Source: Thermococcus sp. (GTDB taxonomy: Archaea; Methanobacteriota_B; Thermococci; Thermococcales; Thermococcaceae). Taken from it: a DNA stretch of 8,932 nt. The DNA is taken from the NCBI GenBank assembly GCA_027023165.1, contig JALVWX010000141.1, forward strand, positions 1 through 8,932, read 5' to 3'. Shown here in pieces: positions 1-5,093 of the stretch. The notes under the pieces are model-generated. The model had not been told where the DNA came from, did not search any database, and saw only the letters and a program-made list of their open reading frames with translations. How positions within the stretch are numbered: the first letter of the stretch is position 1; the number at the start of each line of letters is the position of its first letter. The translations under genes were made by a program, and so were the position numbers.

Positions 1-123
1 AAATCTAAACCCTTGGATAGGTTAGAAAGCTCCTTTCGTCCTATTATTCTTGTTCAGAAGCCTATACTAAAAATGGAGGATCCTGCAATCTTATCAATAA
101 ATTGTATAAATTTCAACATATGA
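1..123 (+). CDS. Possible 3' end of an unrecognised gene, cut by the window edge
   Basis: The first forward frame is open from base 1 to a TGA at 121-123, giving about 40 residues with no start in view. The peptide contains a stretch reading FRPIILVQKPI, which loosely recalls the 'EPI(I/V)xAxKP' segment of some phage-type DNA methyltransferases; this is a weak impression from memory, not an assignment. Base composition is AT-rich, unlike the hydrogenase operon. The opposite strand has a short overlapping frame (119 to 54) that is broken by a stop. If real, this is the tail of a gene, or a fragment of one, lying to the left of the window. It could equally be a chance open frame, since 40 codons is short. 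Confidence 0.25.
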   Translation, partial: KSKPLDRLESSFRPIILVQKPILKMEDPAILSINCINFNI

Positions 124-196
124 ATTTTAAAATCTGTGTTGTCGAGTTATGGAAAAATTCTACAAATTACATTTTATAACGTAAGGTGATCAAAAG

Positions 197-238
197 AATA
201 ATTTTGGAAATGGGAATAAGAATTTTGAAATAATTTTG
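197..238. repeat. Short imperfect AT-rich direct repeats
   Basis: The decamer aataattttg occurs at 197-206 and again at 229-238, with the partial copy aagaattttg at 218-227 between them. In DNA this AT-rich, such repeats may be chance. No function is evident. Confidence 0.35.
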
Positions 239-240
239 AT

Positions 241-255
241 AAAAGGGGTTCGAAT
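241..255 (-). terminator. Possible tRNA-Gln transcript end
   Basis: Reading the minus strand downstream of the tRNA, an 11-base segment ATTCGAACCCC (255 to 245) is followed directly by TTTT (244-241). Archaeal transcripts commonly end at T-runs. The 11 bases are an exact reverse complement of the tRNA T-arm (plus positions 291-301), so an alternative long-range stem followed by U's is possible in the primary transcript. The T-run is short, so the call is tentative. Confidence 0.3.
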
Positions 256-274
256 TTTCTGGAGCCCATGTGAA

Positions 275-350
275 TGGTAGCCCCGCGGGGATTCGAACCC
301 CGGTCGCGGGATCCAGAGTCCCGCATGCTTGGCCGCTACACCACGGGGCT
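275..350 (-). tRNA. tRNA-Gln (anticodon CTG), with encoded CCA
   Basis: On the minus strand the 73-base body (350 to 278) folds as a complete cloverleaf. The acceptor arm AGCCCCG/CGGGGCT has seven pairs. The D-stem GTGT/GCAT includes wobble pairs. The anticodon stem CGGGA/TCCCG carries the loop CTCTGGA, which places CTG at positions 34-36 and reads CAG glutamine codons. The T-stem CGGGG/CCCCG has the loop TTCGAAT. The discriminator is A (278) and the next three bases encode CCA (277-275). No intron interrupts the anticodon loop. In Archaea this tRNA is normally charged with Glu and amidated to Gln by GatDE (family knowledge). A BRE/TATA promoter lies about 30 bases upstream. Confidence 0.95.
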
Positions 351-377
351 GTGCCCGTTCACAACTCCCGGCAACGA

Positions 378-392
378 TTTATAAATCTTACC
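378..392 (-). promoter_or_regulatory. BRE/TATA promoter of tRNA-Gln
   Basis: On the minus strand a purine-rich BRE-like GTAAGA (about 392-387) is followed by the TATA box TTTATAAAT (386-378). The box centre is about 32 bases from the first tRNA base at 350, which puts a start site about 25 bases downstream of the box just ahead of the mature 5' end. The box lies in a 10-base palindrome (atttataaat, 377-386), so TBP could in principle bind in either orientation. No convincing gene lies immediately to the right to need that. Confidence 0.75.
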
Positions 393-405
393 CTCCGGAG
401 CTTTG

Positions 406-423
406 CGGTGAAAAGTTTCACCG
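406..423. repeat. Perfect inverted repeat beside the tRNA promoter
   Basis: The sequence cggtgaaaagtttcaccg has two perfect 8-base arms (406-413 and 416-423) around a central AG. It lies about 20 bases upstream of the tRNA TATA box on the minus strand. It could be a protein-binding palindrome, or an RNA hairpin if the region is transcribed. Nothing in the sequence decides between these. Confidence 0.6.
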
Positions 424-518
424 AGGATTTGCCCTTTCTCTTACAACAAAGCAGAATACTCAACATTCGTTTTAGATGGTTTATTTACAGGTGGGTTTAA
501 CTTTAAAATTGCTCTTTC

Positions 519-534
519 AAACGATTTGTCGTTT
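519..534. repeat. Short inverted repeat upstream of the decayed locus
   Basis: AAACGA (519-524) and TCGTTT (529-534) form a perfect 6-base inverted repeat around TTTG. It lies about 35 bases before the presumed start of the decayed antitoxin-like gene, so it could be a leftover operator. Arms this short also arise by chance. Confidence 0.3.
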
Positions 535-568
535 ATTCTGGTGTGCTCCTGAATGTTGTTAGGCAATA

Positions 569-836
569 TTGGGAGAGCTTGACGTTTATTTGAGGGATGA
601 TGCTCGGAGAAGAGATTCAGAAAACTCGTGGAGAAACTTTATGGGAGAAAGGGAAGCCTGAGCATAACCACTGAACAGATAATCTTCGATAGATTAAAAA
701 GAAGAGGAAAAATGAAGATACCACAGTAATCTGGAACAAAATCAATTATGAACGCTTGAAACAGTTTAAAAACTTCGGCAAAATCGACTTTAACGGAACA
801 GAAAAAGAAGCGCCAAGGGGTAGAACCTGTTTATAA
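569..836 (+). pseudogene. Frame-broken small gene resembling a ribbon-helix-helix antitoxin
   Basis: A TTG at 569 opens a frame reading MGELDVYLRDDARRR, which looks like the beta-strand plus helix start of archaeal ribbon-helix-helix antitoxins. The frame then loses sense. From 616 a different frame continues the pattern with FRKLVEKLYGRKGSLSITTE and then EQIIFDRLKRR, stopping at TAA 727-729. A third frame, from about 711, continues with NEDTTVIWNKINYERLKQF and a further 20 or so residues to TAA 834-836. Joining the three frames gives one plausible charged, helical protein of about 85 residues, so at least two frameshifts (between 598 and 616, and near 700-711) have broken it. It is followed by a PIN-like fragment, which fits a VapB role. 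The family assignment is inference from pattern only. Confidence 0.4.
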
Positions 837-852
837 GAGAGTTTAAAATCCT

Positions 853-924
853 ATTAATGCAATTGTTGTGCTTGGTAATACTATCAGAGAAGCTGTGCTC
901 TTCCCAGTCAAGTCATCTAACTGA
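853..924 (+). pseudogene. Possible remnant of a PIN-domain (VapC-like) toxin N-terminus
   Basis: The plus frame at 853-921 reads INAIVVLGNTIREAVLFP and a few more residues before a TGA at 922-924. PIN-domain toxins typically begin with a hydrophobic strand then DTN and a helix ('vvlDTNvireAvlfP'). Here the catalytic Asp region reads LGNT, with the Asp lost. No in-frame start codon in the usual position and no remainder of a PIN domain is present before the operon end at 1001. It sits just downstream of the antitoxin-like pseudogene in the usual VapBC order. The match is short, so this is a tentative call. Confidence 0.28.
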
Positions 925-978
925 AGCATGATTTGTTATCTTGGTGGTTCTTTTAGTATTTTTCTTGGTAGGGTGTGT

Positions 979-999
979 AAATTAAAAAAGCAAAAATAG
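979..999 (-). terminator. T-rich transcription end after mrpD
   Basis: Two bases after the mrpD stop the minus strand reads ATTTTTGCTTTTTTAATTT, a double T-run of the kind at which archaeal RNA polymerase terminates without a stable hairpin. It lies at the only intergenic gap following the twelve-gene operon, which supports the reading. Confidence 0.6.
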
Positions 1000-1000
1000 T

Positions 1001-2563
1001 CTAAGTTATTTTAAACCTCCCTGCGAGATTCAGCGCCCCTTGTATGTATTCTTTGTAGTTCACTGCTTGGGCTGCCGCTAGGTCAATGTAGTGACTGACC
1101 ACGTAAGGAGCAACAAGGCCGATAACAATGCACGCTAGGGCCAGAACTAGGCAAACACCACTCATACTCCAATTTTCCCTAACCTCAACCTCCCTCTCAG
1201 GTTTTCCAAGCCAGATTTCATAGAAAACCCTAACGTAAGCCACCAAAGCCAGCATCGAACTGAGAACCAGCACCAAAGCCAGCACCGGATTTTCATCCAA
1301 AAACACATTGAATAAGAGCAGTTTGCTGAAGAACACGTTGAACGGCGGAACACCGACGAGAGTCAGCGAAGCCACCGCCAAGCTGAACGTCGCTACTGGA
1401 AACTTCCTGCCAAGGCCAGCCAAGTCCTCCAAATTCCTCGAACCAGTAGCGTGAATAAAAACACCAGCCGCGAGGAAGAGTAACGCCTTAGCAACCGCAT
1501 GATTCACCATGTGGAAGAGTGCAGCACTTAACGCCAACTGCGTGCCAACGCCAACCGCCATCACCAGATAACCCATGTGCATTATTGTGGAATAAGCAAT
1601 CAACCTCTTCACATCCCCCTGCACGAGCATCATTAAAGCCCCAAAGAGTGCCGAAATCGCCCCAAGGAGCATCAGAATCACGCTGAGCGTGTGAACAACG
1701 GAACTCAAACCCGCAGGCGAACCCCCGTAGACCGTGTAGATGAATCTTACCAGAGCGTAAACGCCAACGTTAACCACTAACCCGGACAGTATTGCAGAGA
1801 CCGGACTCGGTGCGGCTGGATGAGCCTCGGGAAGCCAGAAGTGGTTCGGGAAGACTGCCGCTTTAATCAGGAACGCCCAGGTTGCCAGAGCTAGAGCAAC
1901 ACCCGAGGCGATGACCACATTGCTCCAAGGCCTTCCAACCACCGGAAAGCTCAACCCGTGGATTAAGGCACTCAGGTTGGCGAAGTTCAGCGTTCCAAAG
2001 GAGTAATAAAGCGCTCCAAGCGCGAGGAAGTACATTGTCGTTCCGACCGCGCCGATTAAAGCATACTTCAAGCCGGCAATAACTGAATCACCCCTGTCAC
2101 GGTAGAACATTACGAGAGCGTAAGCGGCAATGCTGGTAACCTCAATCATGACGAAGAGATTGAAGGCGTCACCGGTCAGGAGAACACCGAGTAAGCCAGC
2201 CTCAAGGCCAAGGTAGAGCGTGAAGTACCATTCCAACCTGCTCTCGCCTTCGAGGTAGCGGTAGCTGTAGACTGCGATGAGGAACATGAGCGCGGTAGTT
2301 ACAAGGGCAATCAGCACACTCATTCTGTCAACCTCGTAAATTATACCTACTGGCGCCGTCCAGCCGCCGAAGGTGTAAATCAATGGTTCTTTTGAAGAGT
2401 AAGCCAGTTGGAAGAGCTTGAACGCGCTTAAGAGTGTTAAACCTGTCCCGGTTAGAGCGTAAGCCTGCACAATCCTCCTGTTCCCCTTAATGAGGATTGA
2501 TGTCAGCGGCAGGGCGAATGCAAAGAGGATTGGGATTATTGGAGTCAACCCAACGACGTTCAT
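1001..2563 (-). CDS. mnhD: Mrp-type Na+/H+ antiporter subunit D (NuoM/N-like)
   Basis: This 520-residue polytopic membrane protein belongs to the antiporter-like family shared by complex I NuoL/M/N and MrpD, with roughly 14 membrane segments. Visible hallmarks are the TM5 acid in NLFVMIEVTSIAAYALV (E141), TM7 lysine K234 in FLIKAAVFPNHFWLPEAHP, the GDVKRLIAYSTIMHMGY segment (316-332), K359 in HMVNHAVAKALLF, and a lysine (K414) in the TM12 segment FFSKLLLF, as is typical of MrpD, where NuoM carries Glu. It should form the main proton/sodium path of the Mrp module. The ATG at 2563 is chosen because GAGGTGG (2575-2569) sits 5 bases ahead of it. An in-frame upstream start at 2605 would lie inside mrpE and lacks a site. 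The gene begins 10 bases after the mrpE stop and is the last of the operon. Confidence 0.93.
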   Translation of the reverse strand: MNVVGLTPIIPILFAFALPLTSILIKGNRRIVQAYALTGTGLTLLSAFKLFQLAYSSKEPLIYTFGGWTAPVGIIYEVDRMSVLIALVTTALMFLIAVYSYRYLEGESRLEWYFTLYLGLEAGLLGVLLTGDAFNLFVMIEVTSIAAYALVMFYRDRGDSVIAGLKYALIGAVGTTMYFLALGALYYSFGTLNFANLSALIHGLSFPVVGRPWSNVVIASGVALALATWAFLIKAAVFPNHFWLPEAHPAAPSPVSAILSGLVVNVGVYALVRFIYTVYGGSPAGLSSVVHTLSVILMLLGAISALFGALMMLVQGDVKRLIAYSTIMHMGYLVMAVGVGTQLALSAALFHMVNHAVAKALLFLAAGVFIHATGSRNLEDLAGLGRKFPVATFSLAVASLTLVGVPPFNVFFSKLLLFNVFLDENPVLALVLVLSSMLALVAYVRVFYEIWLGKPEREVEVRENWSMSGVCLVLALACIVIGLVAPYVVSHYIDLAAAQAVNYKEYIQGALNLAGRFKIT

Positions 2564-2568
2564 CACCA

Positions 2569-2575
2569 CCACCTC
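2569..2575 (-). promoter_or_regulatory. Ribosome binding site that fixes the mrpD start
   Basis: GAGGTGG on the minus strand lies 5 bases before ATG 2563 and overlaps the mrpE stop codon (2576-2574). It favours the short form of MrpD over one starting at 2605. Confidence 0.75.
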
Positions 2576-3059
2576 ACTCGAATATCCTCTCCGCGTACTT
2601 TTCAAACTCCTCGCAGATTTCTTTTTTGGCCTTTTCAGGCTCTTCAGTAGTCACGTTGATCCAGTTCACATAGAGGTAGTCCTCATTAGCGTCGACAACC
2701 ACTGTTCCCGGAGTGTTCGTTATTGAGTTGGCAACTAAGGTTCTCGCGTACTCGCTCTTCACTTTTAGAGGGACTTTGACGATTCCAGGTTCGAAGTTTC
2801 CCGTGATAATCCTTCCAATAACATCGGCGTGGGCTTTAACCTCGGCAACGAGGAAGTACCAGATGAAGTAAATGACTCCCCAGGCCCACCTGACGGGATC
2901 GAGTGCTTTAGCGTCGTTCTCGACGAGGAACCTGCCAAGCAGCAGCCCCACGACGATTGCGACTACTGCTCCAGTGACTAGGTCGTAGGGTGTTGGTGAG
3001 CCGGTGAAGATGACGTACGTCACGAAGGCCAGTATCGCCGTTGGAATCATGCCCTTCAT
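2574..3059 (-). CDS. mnhE: Mrp-type antiporter subunit E
   Basis: This 161-residue protein matches MnhE/MrpE (related to MbhA). Two hydrophobic segments lie in the first 45 residues and another at about 60-75, followed by a soluble C-terminal domain. The family signature is clear: PGIVKVPLKVKSEYARTLVA (91-110) followed by NSITNTPGTVVVD (111-123). MrpE is an accessory subunit needed for assembly and activity of the antiporter (family knowledge). The ATG at 3059 overlaps the mrpC stop as ATGA; a second ATG three codons later (3050) is possible. Its place between mrpC and mrpD is unusual, because in P. furiosus mbh and in bacterial mrpABCDEFG it precedes mrpF. Confidence 0.92.
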   Translation of the reverse strand: MKGMIPTAILAFVTYVIFTGSPTPYDLVTGAVVAIVVGLLLGRFLVENDAKALDPVRWAWGVIYFIWYFLVAEVKAHADVIGRIITGNFEPGIVKVPLKVKSEYARTLVANSITNTPGTVVVDANEDYLYVNWINVTTEEPEKAKKEICEEFEKYAERIFE

Positions 3060-3460
3060 GCTTCATCCCTCCTCAGCAGGGCTGGAAGAAGTTTGCCGAC
3101 TTCTCTTACATCCAGCGTCCCGTAAATCCTGTAAATCTGGATTATCGCGAAGGCTATGAGAATGTTAACCGCCATTCCAATGACGACCGCGGTCAGAACC
3201 AGTGCCTGGGGGAGAGGATCAACGGCTGTTCTAACGAACTCCCCAAGGACCGTTTTGGAGAGCTGGGGTAGAATTGGGGGTTTTACTGGGTAGATTACTC
3301 TATAACCGAGGAGGACTACTAGGACGTTGGCCGTGTCACCGAAGATTGTCAGGGCTATGAGTTTTTTCACGAGGTTGGGTTTCGCCACAATCCCGTAGAC
3401 GCTTATGACGAGCGTTGCGAGGAGGGAAGTTATCGTAATGCTCCAGAATAAGCTTATCAT
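3056..3460 (-). CDS. mnhC: Mrp-type antiporter subunit C (NuoK-like)
   Basis: This 134-residue protein has three membrane segments and belongs to the NuoK/MrpC/MbhG family. Diagnostic stretches are IFGDTANVLVVLLGY (39-53) and DPLPQALVLTAVVIGMAV (81-98), the latter the standard MrpC signature around the third helix. It is slightly longer than most MrpC proteins because of a polar C-terminal tail. It packs between the MrpA/B-type and MrpD subunits in known Mrp and Mbh structures. The ATG at 3460 forms an ATGA overlap with the end of the preceding mrpB gene. Confidence 0.94.
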   Translation of the reverse strand: MISLFWSITITSLLATLVISVYGIVAKPNLVKKLIALTIFGDTANVLVVLLGYRVIYPVKPPILPQLSKTVLGEFVRTAVDPLPQALVLTAVVIGMAVNILIAFAIIQIYRIYGTLDVREVGKLLPALLRRDEA

Positions 3461-4215
3461 CTCTTCACCCCCATGAATTTTCTGAACTTCTCCTCTGGGA
3501 TGGCGAGCAAAAGGAAGACTGCAGTGAAGCCCGCTCCAACGGCCAGGAACTCGAAGAGGTTGTAGAGGACGAGCGACCCTCCCAACGGCACTCCAAGGGC
3601 TTCTCCCGGGAAGATTGATTGATTCTGCATGAAGTAACCGTTGAGGAGAAGTGGAACTAAAGCGGTGAGTGCAACTCCGAGCAGGCCGATTGAGCGGATT
3701 ATTATGGCTCTCGTCTTGTCCAAACCATTCTTTTCAAGCGCGTATTTGGTGTAGGTGGCTATTATCAGGAGTGGTGCGACCGCTAAGGCCGAACCGCCTT
3801 GGAAGCCGCCGCCGGGTGTTAGCTGACCGTGGAGTGCTATTGAGGCTGAAACGGTGAGGATCATTGCGACTATGATTTTGGTGATTACGCAGACTGGTTC
3901 GGGGAGTTCTGGTTTTGGCTCGCCCTGCTTTGCTTCCTCGGCTTGTTCTCTGCCCAGCCTGAAGAGAGTTAGGCTTCCTATTATTGCCAAAAAGAAGACG
4001 GCCGTCTCGAATAAGGTATCAACCCCACGGTAGTCCCAGACGATTGAGGTTACTGCTTCAGGGCTCTTCGCGGAGTATTCGCCAAAGTAGCTGTTCTTTA
4101 GGTAGAACTCTCCGAGTGGATGGAGGTTCTTCTGGGGGGTTATGTTTTGACTGACGTAGTAAGATACTCCAAAGGTGATTGTGAGGACGAGGATTAGACC
4201 AATGAGGCGTTTCAT
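3457..4215 (-). CDS. mnhB: Fused MbhE-MrpB antiporter subunit
   Basis: This 252-residue protein carries two parts. Residues 1-90 contain two membrane helices and EAVTSIVWDYRGVDTLFET (53-71), the signature of MbhE and of the MrpA C-terminal end. After a polar linker rich in E, K and P (about 89-107), residues 108-240 form an MnhB/MrpB domain with the motif ALHGQLTPGGGFQGG (127-141) and four hydrophobic segments. In P. furiosus Mbh these are two genes, mbhE and mbhF; here they are one. The ATG at 4215 directly follows the TAA of the preceding gene with no gap, and GAGGTGG lies just upstream. Confidence 0.92.
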   Translation of the reverse strand: MKRLIGLILVLTITFGVSYYVSQNITPQKNLHPLGEFYLKNSYFGEYSAKSPEAVTSIVWDYRGVDTLFETAVFFLAIIGSLTLFRLGREQAEEAKQGEPKPELPEPVCVITKIIVAMILTVSASIALHGQLTPGGGFQGGSALAVAPLLIIATYTKYALEKNGLDKTRAIIIRSIGLLGVALTALVPLLLNGYFMQNQSIFPGEALGVPLGGSLVLYNLFEFLAVGAGFTAVFLLLAIPEEKFRKFMGVKR

Positions 4216-4470
4216 TTACACCACCTCGTACCTTTTGGTTTTCCCGATGATGAAGATGAGTAGTGCTGAGTAGATTCCGACTGCTATTGCAACGTAAGCT
4301 AAGACAATGTCTGGCGCCATGAGGAGGTAGAAGATTATGGCGTAAGCTATTGCCTGGACTGCTGAGTAGGCTACTGCCTTGAGGAGGTCTTTTTCTGTTA
4401 TCGCGAGGTAGGAGAATGCTAGACCGATTAGGGCTGTGATTGTAAGGATTGCGAGGTGTAACTCAATCAT
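4216..4470 (-). CDS. MbhD-like (DUF4040) Mrp subunit, equivalent to part of the MrpA C-terminus
   Basis: This 84-residue protein has three membrane helices and the family stretch LLKAVAYSAVQAIAYAIIFYLL followed by APDIVLAYVAIAVGIYSAL (52-70), as in MbhD and the corresponding segment of MrpA. It is free-standing here, as usual in Thermococcales. The Asp of 'APD' is kept, but the position where many homologues carry Glu ('lTEa.vG') reads AYVA. The helix bundle forms part of the ion path between the hydrogenase arm and the Mrp subunits in the Mbh structure (family knowledge). Its ATG overlaps the mrpG stop as ATGA, after a strong AAAGGAGG site. Confidence 0.9.
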   Translation of the reverse strand: MIELHLAILTITALIGLAFSYLAITEKDLLKAVAYSAVQAIAYAIIFYLLMAPDIVLAYVAIAVGIYSALLIFIIGKTKRYEVV

Positions 4471-4814
4471 TCCCTCGCCTCCTTTAGGTGGTCAACCTTG
4501 GGCTTCCACTTTACGGTCTCGCTCTTGTGGGCGGCGTATGCTAGTGCCGTTGCTCCTGCCGGTGCCTCGAGAAGGATTATTATCCCCGTAATGAGGCTGG
4601 CTCCGGCTATCGCGTACTTGTTGGGGATGTCTGTGCCCAGTGCTAGTAGGGCAACGCCGAAGAGTGGCACTACTGCTCCGCCTATTGTTCCTACGGTTGC
4701 CGCGTGTAGGCGAACGTAGAAGTTAGGGAATTTGAGTAGTCCGATTGCTCCAAGGAGGTCGCAGATTCCGCCGATTGTTATGAGGATTGCGCCGAGGGTG
4801 AAGAGTATGCTCAT
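4467..4814 (-). CDS. mnhG: Mrp-type antiporter subunit G
   Basis: This 115-residue protein is an MnhG/MrpG homologue. It has three membrane helices and the signature GLLKFPNFYVRLHAAT (25-40), matching the family 'GllRfpD.y.RlHA.t'. The C-terminus (about 95-115) is charged and cytoplasmic-looking. MrpG is a small structural subunit related to MbhC. Its ATG overlaps the mrpF stop (ATGA) and is preceded by a strong GGAGGTGG site. Confidence 0.94.
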   Translation of the reverse strand: MSILFTLGAILITIGGICDLLGAIGLLKFPNFYVRLHAATVGTIGGAVVPLFGVALLALGTDIPNKYAIAGASLITGIIILLEAPAGATALAYAAHKSETVKWKPKVDHLKEARE

Positions 4815-5092
4815 GCTCCCACCTCCTTTTTTGTGAGGTGGTTGGCGATGTATATGTCGAGTAGGTAGGCCCAGAGGGCGAGGGTTATGGCCCCGCTGAT
4901 GAGGTAGATGCTTTTGAAGTATACTGCGAGGATTGCCATGAAGGCTGCTATATCAAAGCTCATGCAATCAACAGCCAGAATCATGTCGGGAATGGTTGGG
5001 CCTCTAATAGCTCTTATTGTGTAGAGGATGAATGCTACCATGTACAGGGGGAAGATGATTTCCATGAGCGTGACAAGACTACCCACAGACAC
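4811..5092 (-). CDS. mnhF: Mrp-type antiporter subunit F
   Basis: This 93-residue protein matches MnhF/MrpF (MbhB). It has three membrane helices, and the conserved RGPTIPDMILAVDC (30-43) includes D36 and D42, matching the family 'RGPt..DRv.A.D'. I choose the GTG at 5092 as start because GGAGGG (5104-5099) is 6 bases upstream and the codon lies one base after the stop of the hydrogenase small subunit. A longer TTG-started form (5113) would overlap that gene by 20 bases and lacks a well-placed site. This is the first gene of the Mrp module and is directly coupled to the hydrogenase genes. Confidence 0.92.
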   Translation of the reverse strand: MSVGSLVTLMEIIFPLYMVAFILYTIRAIRGPTIPDMILAVDCMSFDIAAFMAILAVYFKSIYLISGAITLALWAYLLDIYIANHLTKKEVGA

Positions 5093-5093
5093 T

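Larger units (their letters stand above)
124..274. other. AT-rich intergenic stretch left of tRNA-Gln
   Basis: I see no supportable coding region here. The sequence is strongly AT-rich and contains the decamer aataattttg twice (197-206 and 229-238), with a related aagaattttg at 218-227. The right end (245-255) is complementary to the T-arm of the adjacent tRNA and is followed, in the tRNA's transcription direction, by four T residues (244-241). Confidence 0.6.
351..1000. other. 650-base region between tRNA-Gln and the hydrogenase operon
   Basis: This region has no intact gene. It holds the tRNA promoter (378-392), an 18-base inverted repeat (406-423), a smaller inverted repeat (519-534), the two decayed plus-strand fragments (569-836 and 853-924), and T-rich segments on each strand near its right end (plus strand 949-966, minus strand 998-979). 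The segment from about 430 to 518 shows nothing I can name. Confidence 0.6.

Noticed and set aside
54..119. Short minus-strand frame near the left edge (start at 119, stop at 54)
   Set aside because: Only 21 residues, no ribosome binding site, and it overlaps a longer open plus-strand frame; no support for coding.
197..238. AT-rich direct repeats considered as a CRISPR or replication-origin signal
   Set aside because: The repeats are only ten bases, two exact copies and one partial, with no regular spacers and no origin-type boxes; chance in AT-rich DNA is the simpler explanation.
270..500. A 76-codon plus-strand open frame over the tRNA
   Set aside because: It runs antisense through the complete tRNA-Gln gene and its promoter and reads as no known protein; the tRNA explains the sequence.
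949..966. Plus-strand T-rich run as a terminator for the decayed locus
   Set aside because: The T-runs are interrupted and there is no intact plus-strand gene to terminate, so I do not call it as a feature.
2564..2605. A 14-residue N-terminal extension of MrpD
   Set aside because: It would overlap mrpE, has no ribosome binding site, and adds a charged leader not expected before the first MrpD helix; the ATG at 2563 has GAGGTGG in place.
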